A stretch of DNA of 22,944 nucleotides from RGIG5952 sp045627605 (GTDB lineage: Bacteria; Verrucomicrobiota; Kiritimatiellia; RFP12; JAAYLN01). The notes under the pieces are model-generated. The model saw only the letters and a program-made list of their open reading frames with translations, was not told where the DNA came from and made no database searches. The stretch is taken from contig JAZQOA010000131.1 in NCBI GenBank assembly GCA_045627605.1, positions 1 to 22,944 on the forward strand. Reading direction: 5' to 3'. The stretch's first letter is position 1. Every line of letters begins with the position of its first letter. Of the stretch, positions 15,001 to 22,445 are shown piece by piece. A program made the translations under genes and the position numbers.

Positions 15001-16434
15001 CGGGGCCCAAAACCACCAGGTGCTTGGATGGGTCAACCCCAGGAAAACGCCCTTGAGGACGAGGACGTAGAGGACGATTTCGACGGCGGCGAGCGGCGCG
15101 GCGAAAAGCAGACCGCGGGGCGTCGCAAAGGCGAGCGCGAGAAAGACGACGATGCCCAGCGCAAATGCGGCGTTGTACATCCCGATGCCCAGCGTGGGCA
15201 CCGTGGAGAGGTCAATGCCGCGCGGCAACTGTGCGCCTTCGACGCCGAAAGCCATGAAGAGCGCGATGAGGAAGAAGAGGCCGGCGAAACCAGCCGGGAC
15301 GACCGTGAACTTCGACTTCCAGTCGCCCCCGCCAAAGGCCGCCGCAAAGGAACTCAGACCGAGAACACCTGTCAGAAGTGCCGCGTAGACGGCGTATTTG
15401 GCGGGTTCCATCAGCGCGATGTTGGCGGCGTTGACCGAGCCGACGATGCCCGGTTTCGTCACCGAGGCGCCGAGAAAGAGCAGGAAAACCGCGAGGCCGA
15501 CGAGACCGCCGCAGAGATACGCCATCGGCTGCCGGAGGCGGTCGCGCCCGTCGTTCCCGGTGGAGGTCCTGCGCCAAGCGAGCATCACGGCCAGCGCGAG
15601 GGCAAAGGCGACGACACCGGCCAGGCAGAGCGACGGCGACGGGATGTTGACCTCGCGGAGGACGGGCATCTGCTTGGGGAGGTCCTGCTGCATCGGGAGC
15701 GAGCCGAGCTTGAGGATGACGGCGGCCAGCCCGAAGGGGATTGCCACGAGCATGAAGTCGCGGAAGAGCGCGATGTCGCGGAGGAAGATGATGACGACCA
15801 GAGGCAGCGCCGCGAGAAGCAGGACCTGGTAGTTGGTGAGGCCGAGGCCAAAGACAAAGGCCGTCATCCAGAGGAGCTTGTCCGACGGCCGTCTCATCCA
15901 GCGGTAGGTGAGGAGCAGCACGAGCATGAGGAAGAAGGCGCCAAGAGAATAGACCTCGACGATCGTCGACTGCGACCACATCACGGGCGAGAAGGCGAAA
16001 AGCAAGCTGCCCGCGACACCGCCAGCCCAGCAGACGAGGTTGTCGCCGCTCTTGTTGTCGCGCTTGATGACGGTGCCGGCATCCGCCAGCATGTCGGAGG
16101 CCGAGCGCGTAATCAGCATTGCGGTGCAGCCTGCCGCCAACGCGCCGAAGATCGCCGAACCAAGCGCAATCGCCCAGGCCGGGTCGGGCTGTCCGCGGAA
16201 GGTGACGAAGCTGAAGATCCGCGCCAGAAAGAACGAGATGATGCTCCAGATCGGGTATCCGGGCGGGTGCGGCACGCCAAGATGGTCGCCCGCCACGGCG
16301 AGTTCTCCGGAGTCTTCAAGGCCGACGGACGGCCCCAGTGTCAGGAAGTAGACGGCGAAGGAGATGGCCGTGGCCGTCCAGAACGACGCCCAGTCGATTT
16401 TCCTGAAGAATGGTGTTTGCTTTTCCTTGCTCAT
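12037..16434 (-). CDS. Giant DUF2723 membrane protein with C-terminal TPRs (putative GT-C glycosyltransferase)
   Basis: A 1465-residue protein. Residues 38-63 carry the DUF2723 signature GLEDSGELAVAGDHLGVPHPPGYP, in which the Asp/Glu near 40-44 match the acidic site expected for GT-C glycosyltransferases. The family includes TMEM260, a protein O-mannosyltransferase. More than a dozen hydrophobic segments extend to about residue 930. A large soluble region follows, with TPR-like repeats from about 1180 to 1420 (LYMNRGRYADAERAYNEARL). The tail is rich in Gly, Met and Pro. AAGGA lies about 4 nt before the ATG at 16434. The stop is 4 nt from the prepilin peptidase start, so the two are coupled. 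Transfer of sugars to exported proteins is the likely role, but donor and acceptor cannot be read from the sequence. Confidence 0.88.
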   Translation of the reverse strand: MSKEKQTPFFRKIDWASFWTATAISFAVYFLTLGPSVGLEDSGELAVAGDHLGVPHPPGYPIWSIISFFLARIFSFVTFRGQPDPAWAIALGSAIFGALAAGCTAMLITRSASDMLADAGTVIKRDNKSGDNLVCWAGGVAGSLLFAFSPVMWSQSTIVEVYSLGAFFLMLVLLLTYRWMRRPSDKLLWMTAFVFGLGLTNYQVLLLAALPLVVIIFLRDIALFRDFMLVAIPFGLAAVILKLGSLPMQQDLPKQMPVLREVNIPSPSLCLAGVVAFALALAVMLAWRRTSTGNDGRDRLRQPMAYLCGGLVGLAVFLLFLGASVTKPGIVGSVNAANIALMEPAKYAVYAALLTGVLGLSSFAAAFGGGDWKSKFTVVPAGFAGLFFLIALFMAFGVEGAQLPRGIDLSTVPTLGIGMYNAAFALGIVVFLALAFATPRGLLFAAPLAAVEIVLYVLVLKGVFLGLTHPSTWWFWAPVVFNFVLLIHASLTLPSGFSVAMTFLMGELGVSFYVYMPIVSDLRNPPMNWGYPRTWEGFKHALTRGQYEKIAPTNIFAPRFIHQIGDYFTDLRRQFTLLLAPFGFLPFAAWRLCRGGDAKGDRRLLGVAAGFALLALVLWGVDCFVAADAISDKTASMLRLVSVLLMLVSAVAAIWGGMRPLAMSVALIAVTIFFVILGNIPAIESVFDASRIDKLSFGVLLLVCFLGGAWMVYSQMEDAVRRMLRERNLSETVTVGMVVAGAGLLAVRLLYKILQACIVYLFAKAENIPVDKIASKWSDVFASTLSAHSAACTFVPGVFSVVIVAAAVFGLWTLSRRKLVSSSLDAVSQQWIIGSVCNFLVMSIFLIMLANPKGDLQDTFIQKVKFISSHGLFALWIGYGLIFALVVLNGMVAGLCRLNGKINGVRGERIEFFAKFFAVVAAALVFASSFIPVYENYYNDRLVFELSGAEQNGHDYGWQFGNYQLRGADAITEELDDEEPLPNPLFPPAMGEKAVFFGGTDPGRFVPTYMIYSADVRPDVFLITQNALADNTFMSVTRDLYADQLWIPTPKDSENAFAVYVDEVRSGKRPQNADLVIENNRVQVVGALGVMEINGILCDMIFKHNKRWHNFYVEESYVIPWMYPYLTPHGLIMQINAEMTPLTQKHVTDDMDFWDWYVRRITRDDRFRRDLPAQKSFSKLRSAIAGLYMNRGRYADAERAYNEARLLYPVSPEATFRAVQDVLLRQGRLEEALEVVKFFIQQDPNNDRGPYVRDYILETQKSQAELEACLASEQVGGKYPLDMAFRIAELEAKLGNEGGVRALLAKYVDEPGLSVGDGYRLALLLDKVRDVSNAARAMNRVWKSSWVLGNSERAMTAIRIYGSLGDMEKLRSLMPAYLKLKPTDWQAWLDWSLVQVADGKVEAAMASLENGMRYGGEKAYALIEKNQTLMALAQRVIRKLQQAQGAAGMMPGGVGMPLAPGAAGK

Positions 16435-16481
16435 GGTGTCCTTCCCGTCTGCGGCCGCGGCATCCGCCCCGGCCCTTTTTT

Positions 16482-18299
16482 CTAATCAAGCATGATTGAG
16501 CGGAGTTTGGCGATGTCGTCCTTCGTGAAACCCAGCGACAGGACGTAGGCCTCGATCTTCTCGTTGATCGTCTCGCCCGGCCAGTTGTTGAAACCGGCGA
16601 CGAGGTTGTCGAAGAGGTTGCGGTGGTTGAAGTGGGAGGAGCCGTTCCAGAAGCCGGTGGACTCCCAGTCAAGGTAGAGTTCCTCTTCGGCGACGCCAAG
16701 AAGACCGTTGATGATGAAGGCGACGGCGCCCGTGCGATCCTGCCCCGCGATGCAATGGAAGTCGATCGGGTAGTTCTTTTCGTCGAGGAAGACCTTGAAG
16801 ACCTTGGCGAAGGCCTCCTTGCCGGAGGGTTTCTGCATGTTGCCGTATGCCGACGAGGAGATGTGGAACCAAGTGACGGCGTCGCCAAGGGGAGATCCCT
16901 CCATTCCCCAGCATTCGCTGTCGGAGCGGAGATCGATGTCGCTCCTGATGCCCAGGGTCTTGGTCATGTAGGCCCGAGTCTCTGGCGTGAGGCGAGTCTT
17001 GCCAGCGACCTTGCCTTTCGAGACCTTGCCGTAGACGGCCTCCGCCGTCTTCTCAAGCGAGCGGACCTTGTCGTGGGCAAGCCGCGTCACCAAGACCGAG
17101 GGGGCGGACTTGTAGCCCCAGCTCCAAGTCGCCGCACCCGTGCGAAGCGTGACGGCAATGAGATTGCGTCCCTTTTTGACCGGCACGGGGAAACAGTAGT
17201 TGTCGGGCGTGTACGGGCCGCGCCAATTGCCGGCCTTGTCAAGGTCGAAGGCGATTTCGCCATTGGAACGGAGGTTCCACCAGTAGTCGCCGCCCGCCGA
17301 CATCGACATCCAGCCGTCGTCGGAGGCCTCAACCTCCTGGATCATCACCGCCGGGCCCTTCGCCTTTTCCTTGCCGAAGTCATGCGTGACCCCCTCCTCC
17401 ATGACGAGCTTCTCGCCCTTGCAGCCGAGGAACTCCTCCGGAACGGCCGCCAGCGCCTTCAGCGCGGCGTCGCCTTCGGCGTCGAACTTCGCCTGCGGCG
17501 GGAAGAAGACGGTCCACTCGGACTGGAGCGGCGCCGTAACCATCTTGAGGTCGCCGGGCTTCGCCTCGACGGCCTTCCATTTCGCGACTTCGGCGTTGAT
17601 GGCGTCTTCGCGCACCTTGAGCGACGGATCCCTGGCGATGAGCTCCTCCTTGGTGTAGAACGTCTCACTCGCGTTGTTGTTGAGTCCCGCCGTGCGAATG
17701 ACCATCCCCTGCTTCACGCGGCGCCCGTCGAGTCCGATGCGTCCGCCAAGGTCGCGGACGTTGGGAACGCCGGGGATGCGGATGAGGCGGGGGGCCAGAT
17801 CCTCGGTGGTGAATGTCCCGACTGCGACGTTCGTTCCCGAGGCGACCTTCCACTGGTAGGATCGGGCAATTTCAAGGTTGTCGATCTTGACCGAGTTGGT
17901 CTCCGCCACGGAGACGAAGTTGGTCGAGAAGACAACCGTCCTGTCTGGAAGGCGGGAAACTTCAACTTCATACGGGGCGAAATGGTCGATTTTGCCGATT
18001 GGCGTGTCGCCCTTGCGGATTGCGACCTCGCCCCCCCCGTCGTATGTCCACACGAGTTCCGTCGGCTCCGGATAGTAGCCGAGCGCCTTCATCTCCTCGC
18101 GGCGCTTCGGGTCCGCGAAGAAGGCGACGCGCTCTTTGCGCGGCATCTTGAGGTAGGCCTTCTGCCCCTCGCGCAAGGTGGGCACCGTGGCGCCGTCGCG
18201 CGGAGAGACGAGCCTGAGGGGCGAAGAGGCGTTGCACCCCGTGGCGGCAAAAAGGCCTGCGGCGAAAGCAACGGCCAGAACGAAACAACGTTTTATCAT
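16482..18299 (-). CDS. Lipoprotein tyrosine phosphatase of the Y_phosphatase3 type with a large internal insertion
   Basis: A 605-residue lipoprotein: the signal peptide ends in a lipobox AATGC with Cys22. Residues ~26-165 look like a beta-sandwich N-domain. The phosphatase begins with NVRDLGGRIGLDGRRVKQGMVIRTAGL (180-206), continues with LGIRSDIDLRSDSE (449-462) and has the catalytic P-loop HCIAGQDRTG (Cys516, Arg522). Ordinary relatives have about 20 residues between the first two motifs; here about 240 residues are inserted. The later part of the insert (about 320-405) resembles a carbohydrate-binding or beta-sandwich module (aromatic-rich WWNLRSNGEIAFDL). The start has AAGGAG 6 nt upstream. 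It lies 48 nt after purL and 47 nt before the DUF2723 gene. The substrate may be phosphotyrosine, a phosphoinositide or a phosphosugar and is not known. Confidence 0.87.
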   Translation of the reverse strand: MIKRCFVLAVAFAAGLFAATGCNASSPLRLVSPRDGATVPTLREGQKAYLKMPRKERVAFFADPKRREEMKALGYYPEPTELVWTYDGGGEVAIRKGDTPIGKIDHFAPYEVEVSRLPDRTVVFSTNFVSVAETNSVKIDNLEIARSYQWKVASGTNVAVGTFTTEDLAPRLIRIPGVPNVRDLGGRIGLDGRRVKQGMVIRTAGLNNNASETFYTKEELIARDPSLKVREDAINAEVAKWKAVEAKPGDLKMVTAPLQSEWTVFFPPQAKFDAEGDAALKALAAVPEEFLGCKGEKLVMEEGVTHDFGKEKAKGPAVMIQEVEASDDGWMSMSAGGDYWWNLRSNGEIAFDLDKAGNWRGPYTPDNYCFPVPVKKGRNLIAVTLRTGAATWSWGYKSAPSVLVTRLAHDKVRSLEKTAEAVYGKVSKGKVAGKTRLTPETRAYMTKTLGIRSDIDLRSDSECWGMEGSPLGDAVTWFHISSSAYGNMQKPSGKEAFAKVFKVFLDEKNYPIDFHCIAGQDRTGAVAFIINGLLGVAEEELYLDWESTGFWNGSSHFNHRNLFDNLVAGFNNWPGETINEKIEAYVLSLGFTKDDIAKLRSIMLD

Positions 18300-18347
18300 T
18301 GACTTCTCCTTGCGGGTTGGACGCGGCGAGCGGCCGTGCCCGACCCT

Positions 18348-21300
18348 TTACTTCACGAGGTAGGCGTAGGCGTTGCGGAACATCTTCATCCACGGGCCGG
18401 CCTCGCCGTCGCAGAAGCCCTGCGGACGGTACGAAAGCTGCAGTGCGCGGAAACCACGCTCAGGATGCGGCATCGTGATCGTCACGCGGCCGTCAGGCGT
18501 CGTAAAGCCTGTGAAACCGCCCTTGGTTCCGTTCGGGTTCCAGGGGTAGCGCTCGGTCGCGAGACCGTCGTTGCCGACGTAGCGCATCGCGACGAGTTTC
18601 GCGTCGATGACCGCGTTGCGGTCGGCATCGGTGTCGAATGCCGCCCGGCCGTCGCCGTGGGCGACCGCGATCGGAAGACGAGACCCCGCCATGCCCCGGA
18701 AGAAAACGGAGGGAGAGTCAAGCATCTCGACCGTGACATAACGGGCCTCGAACTGCTCGCTCTCGTTGCGGACGAACTTTGGCCAGTTCTGTGCGCCGGG
18801 AATGAGATCCTTGAGTTGCGAGACCATCTGGCATCCGTTGCAAACGCCCAGGGCAAGCGTGTTTTCACGCTTGAAAAAAGCCTTGAACATCGCGGAAAGC
18901 CGCGGGGAGTTGAGGATGCTCGCCGCCCAGCCGGTACCGGAGCCCAGGACGTCGCCATAGGAGAAGCCACCGCAGGCGACGAAAGCGTCGAAATCGTCGA
19001 GAGTGGCGCGGCCCTCGTGGAGGTCGGTCATGTGGACGTCAATGGAGTCGAAGCCCGCTTCGCGGAAGGCCGCCGCCATCTCGACGTGGCCGTTGACGCC
19101 CTGCTCGCGCAAAATCGCCACGCGCGGCGGGAGGTTGAGCGTGAACTCATGGACTTCGTCCGGCTCGTAGGTGAGCTTGAAATTCATGCCGCGGTCAGTG
19201 GCGTCGGCGGCAAGTGCGAACTCCTCGCGGGCGCACTTCGGGTTGTCGCGGAGCTCCTGCATGGCCGCCGTCGTCTCGGTCCAGGCCGAGCGGAAGGCGT
19301 TGACGTCGCCGGAGATTTTCTTCGCGCCATCGACTGCGATCGAAACCTGACGGTCGTCGCGCGTGCGGCCAATGCGGGTCACGCAAGAAGTGAGACCCTC
19401 CGCGCGGAAACGGGCGACCACTTCGTCGACCTTGTCGTCCGCGACCTGGAGCACAGCGCCAAGTTCCTCCGAGAAAAGCGCGCCAAAGGATCCGTTTTCC
19501 CCGGCGGGAAGGTCGGCGTCGAATCCAATGCCGCCGCCAATGGCCATTTCGACCAGCGTCACGGCGACACCACCATCGGAGCGGTCATGGTAGGCCATGA
19601 GCATGTCGTCCGCCACCAGCGATTGCATCGCCTTGAAGAAGCCGAGGAAAGTCTTGTGCGCGCAAAAGTCCGGTGCCTTGTCGCCGACCTGCGAGAGCAC
19701 CTGGGCAAGCGCACCGCCGCCAAGGCGGTTGCGGCCGCCCGCAAGGTCTACGAGAACAAGCGTGGACTTGCCGCGCTTGAAATCGGGAGTCAGGGTGTGG
19801 CGGACGTTGTCGACCGGCGAGAAAGCGCTCACGACGAGACTCAGCGGGGCGCGCTGGCGGTATGACTTGCCATCCTCGTCCCAGAGGACGCGCATTGAGC
19901 AAGAGTCCTTGCCCACGGGGATGGAGACGCCCAACCCGATGCAAAGTTCCTTGGCGACGGCGGCCACGGTGTCGTAGAGGCGGGCGTCTTCCCCTTCCTC
20001 GCCGCAGGCGCACATCCAGTTGGCGGAAAGCTTGACGCGGCCGATGTCGCCGACCCAGGCGGCGGCGATGTTGGTAAGCGCTTCGCCCACGGCCATGCGG
20101 CCCGAGGCGGGGGCGTCCATGACCGCGACAGGAGCGCGTTCGCCGATGGCCATTGCCTCGCCGCTCTCGCTGTGGAAGCCCGTGAGCGTCACGGCGCAGT
20201 CCGCAAGCGGCACTTGGAAGGGACCGACCATTTGGTCGCGGTGCACCTGGCCGGTGACCGAGCGGTCGGCAATCGTCACGAGGAAGTTCTTGGCCGCGAC
20301 GGCAGGGAGCCTGAGCAGCCGCTCGAAAGCCTCCTGCTCGCCGATGCCGCCCAAATCGAGCGGGACGGCGTTGAAAGGCACGTGGCGGACGTCGCGCTTC
20401 ATCCGCGGCGGCTTGCCAAGGAGGACTTCAATGTCCATGTCGATCGGGTTGTCACCGAAATGGGCGTCGTGCAGCACCATGCGGCGGTCGTCGCGCGCCA
20501 CGCCGATGAAAGCGACGGGGCAACGCTCGCGGGCGCAGATGTCCTCGATGAGCTTGCGGTCCTCCTTGCGGACGGCGAGCATGTAGCGCTCCTGGGCCTC
20601 GCAGCACCAGATTTCCATCGGGTTCATCGACGGCTCCTCGTTGTGGACGACGCGCAACTCGAAGTCGGCGCCGACGTCCTCGACAATTTCGGGGCAGGCA
20701 TTGGAAAGTCCGCCGGCGCCGATGTCGTGGATGGCGAGAATCGGGTTGCGATCGCCCATCGCGCAGCAGGCTTCGATGACCTCCTGGGCGCGGCGCTCCA
20801 TCTCGGCGTTGCCGCGCTGCACGGAGTCGAAGTCGAGCGCCTCGGCATTGGTGCCCGTCGCCATCGACGACGCGGCGCCGCCCCCCAGGCCGATGCGCAT
20901 CGCGGGGCCGCCGAGCTGGACGATCCACGAGCCAGCCGGAATGGGTTTCTTCTCAATGTGGCCGCGGCGAATCGAGCCCATGCCGCCGGCCAGCATGATG
21001 GGCTTGTGGTAGCCCCAGAAACGGTCGTCCGCCTCCATCTCGTAGGTGCGGAAAAAGCCTGCAAGCTGTGGCCGGCCAAATTCGTTACCGAAACGCGCCC
21101 CGCCAATCGGACCGTCCGTCATGATCTGGAGCGGCGTAGCCAGGCGGCGCGGGAAAGGCTTGTCTGTCTTCTCCCATGGTTGCACATGGCCGGGGATGCG
21201 CAGGTTTGAAACCATAAAGCCGGCGAGACCCGCCTTGCTGCGGCTGCCGACACCGGTCGCGCTCTCGTCGCGGATTTCGCCGCCGACGCCCGTCGCCGCG

Positions 21301-22214
21301 CCCGGAAAGGGTGAAATTGCCGTCGGGTGGTTGTGGGTTTCGACCTTCATGAGGAGGTCGAGTTTCTGCTTCGAGTAGTCGTAGCGCTTCGAGCGGGGGT
21401 CGATCGTGAACTGGTCCGCCTCGAAGCCCTCGACAACGCTGGAGTTGTCCTTGTAGGCGACGAGCGTGCCGTCGGGGTGCGCCTTGTGCGTCGCCTTGAT
21501 CATGCCGAAGAGCGAGGCGTCCTTCGACTCGCCGTCGACGACCCACTCGGCGTTGAAAATCTTGTGGCGGCAATGCTCGGAGTTGACCTGTCCGAACATG
21601 ACAAGCTCTGTGTCGGTCGGGTTGCGCTTCGCCTTTGTGTAGGCGTCGACGAGATAGTCGATTTCATCGCGGCTCATGGCGAGGCCGAGCGCCTTGTTGG
21701 CCTTTTCAAGCGCGGCGGCACCCTCGCCGAGGACGTCGAACGAACGGCCCGGGGCGGGAGGACGCGCATCGAAGAAATCGCCAAGCTCGACGTAAAGGCC
21801 CTCGGTCATGCGGTCGAAAAGCGCGGGAAGCGCGGGCTTGAGCGCATCGAGCGGGAGAACACGACCGGCGGCGTCGGCGATGACGTAGTGGATGCCGCGC
21901 TCGACGCGCTTCACCTTCGTGATTCCAGAAGTGGCGAAAATCTGCGTCGCCTTCGTGGACCACGGGGAGATCGTGCCCTTGCGGGGCGTCACGAAGAAAC
22001 CGTCGGCGGAAGGCGCCACGGACTCTGCTTCAAGGAGTTTGCAGGCCGTGGCAAGTTCGGCGGCGTCAAACTCGTCAGACAAATCGAGAAGGTAGACGAA
22101 TTCGGCGGAAATGCGCAAATCCGCCCCGCGCCCAAGCCCGGTTGAAAGTGCCGAAAGAAGATTATCGAGGCGGAACTGAGAAAGCGCCGCGCCGCCATGC
22201 CAGATTTTTACCAT
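18348..22214 (-). CDS. purL: Phosphoribosylformylglycinamidine synthase, single-chain type
   Basis: Catalyses the ATP- and glutamine-dependent conversion of FGAR to FGAM in purine synthesis. At 1288 residues it is the long single-chain form, close to the E. coli length (1295), rather than the split PurS/PurL/PurQ form. The synthetase region contains MFGQVNSEHCRHKIFN (206-221), KVETHNHPTAISPFPGAATGVGGEIRD, GLGGGAASSM, IHDIGAGGLSNA and YHDRSDGG. The C-terminal glutaminase domain has GVCNGCQM with nucleophile Cys1125, and MPHPER with His1250 and Glu1252. The start at 22214 follows AAGGGG with 7-nt spacing and lies about 33 nt downstream of the predicted transcription start. It is the first gene of a run of five closely spaced genes; the others have no evident purine link. 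Confidence 0.97.
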   Translation of the reverse strand: MVKIWHGGAALSQFRLDNLLSALSTGLGRGADLRISAEFVYLLDLSDEFDAAELATACKLLEAESVAPSADGFFVTPRKGTISPWSTKATQIFATSGITKVKRVERGIHYVIADAAGRVLPLDALKPALPALFDRMTEGLYVELGDFFDARPPAPGRSFDVLGEGAAALEKANKALGLAMSRDEIDYLVDAYTKAKRNPTDTELVMFGQVNSEHCRHKIFNAEWVVDGESKDASLFGMIKATHKAHPDGTLVAYKDNSSVVEGFEADQFTIDPRSKRYDYSKQKLDLLMKVETHNHPTAISPFPGAATGVGGEIRDESATGVGSRSKAGLAGFMVSNLRIPGHVQPWEKTDKPFPRRLATPLQIMTDGPIGGARFGNEFGRPQLAGFFRTYEMEADDRFWGYHKPIMLAGGMGSIRRGHIEKKPIPAGSWIVQLGGPAMRIGLGGGAASSMATGTNAEALDFDSVQRGNAEMERRAQEVIEACCAMGDRNPILAIHDIGAGGLSNACPEIVEDVGADFELRVVHNEEPSMNPMEIWCCEAQERYMLAVRKEDRKLIEDICARERCPVAFIGVARDDRRMVLHDAHFGDNPIDMDIEVLLGKPPRMKRDVRHVPFNAVPLDLGGIGEQEAFERLLRLPAVAAKNFLVTIADRSVTGQVHRDQMVGPFQVPLADCAVTLTGFHSESGEAMAIGERAPVAVMDAPASGRMAVGEALTNIAAAWVGDIGRVKLSANWMCACGEEGEDARLYDTVAAVAKELCIGLGVSIPVGKDSCSMRVLWDEDGKSYRQRAPLSLVVSAFSPVDNVRHTLTPDFKRGKSTLVLVDLAGGRNRLGGGALAQVLSQVGDKAPDFCAHKTFLGFFKAMQSLVADDMLMAYHDRSDGGVAVTLVEMAIGGGIGFDADLPAGENGSFGALFSEELGAVLQVADDKVDEVVARFRAEGLTSCVTRIGRTRDDRQVSIAVDGAKKISGDVNAFRSAWTETTAAMQELRDNPKCAREEFALAADATDRGMNFKLTYEPDEVHEFTLNLPPRVAILREQGVNGHVEMAAAFREAGFDSIDVHMTDLHEGRATLDDFDAFVACGGFSYGDVLGSGTGWAASILNSPRLSAMFKAFFKRENTLALGVCNGCQMVSQLKDLIPGAQNWPKFVRNESEQFEARYVTVEMLDSPSVFFRGMAGSRLPIAVAHGDGRAAFDTDADRNAVIDAKLVAMRYVGNDGLATERYPWNPNGTKGGFTGFTTPDGRVTITMPHPERGFRALQLSYRPQGFCDGEAGPWMKMFRNAYAYLVK

Positions 22215-22253
22215 TGGTGACCCCTTGGAAATGATGAAAAAACAATCCTTATT

Positions 22254-22262
22254 ATTATATCA
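22254..22262 (-). promoter_or_regulatory. Extended -10 promoter of purL
   Basis: On the minus strand TGA directly precedes a perfect TATAAT (22254-22259), forming an extended -10 element. No -35 hexamer is seen at 16-18 bp, which such promoters tolerate. The predicted transcription start is near 22247. No purine-repressor operator was recognised. Confidence 0.6.
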
Positions 22263-22292
22263 TAACGGCATCGGCCCGGGGGAAATGGACTT

Positions 22293-22312
22293 CCTCAGTT
22301 TGCATACTGAGG
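22293..22312 (+). terminator. Hairpin with T-run on the plus strand, between the repeat gene and purL
   Basis: CCTCAGT and ACTGAGG form a perfect 7-bp stem with a 6-nt loop. On the plus strand GCATTTTT follows, as in an intrinsic terminator. On the minus strand, the direction of both flanking genes, there is no T-run. It could be a bidirectional terminator for the upstream gene or end an unrecognised plus-strand transcript. Confidence 0.45.
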
Positions 22313-22445
22313 GCATTTTTCCGACCACTGCGCCCCCCCTTCGCTTTTGCGTCGCCGTTGTTCTTCACTGGACAACCCGATTAAACGACGCACCGACAGA
22401 CACCTCCGTCTTCATCGGCCCCGGCGGACGAACTCCGGACAAGTC

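Noticed and set aside
14971..18302. Long plus-strand open frames (for example 14971-16485 and 16623-18302; similarly 2094-3437, 3616-4923 and 18336-19865)
   Set aside because: They lie antisense to strongly supported minus-strand genes, have low-complexity Arg/Asp/Glu/Val-rich translations typical of GC-rich shadow frames, and the one at 3616-4923 spans two genes and a gap.
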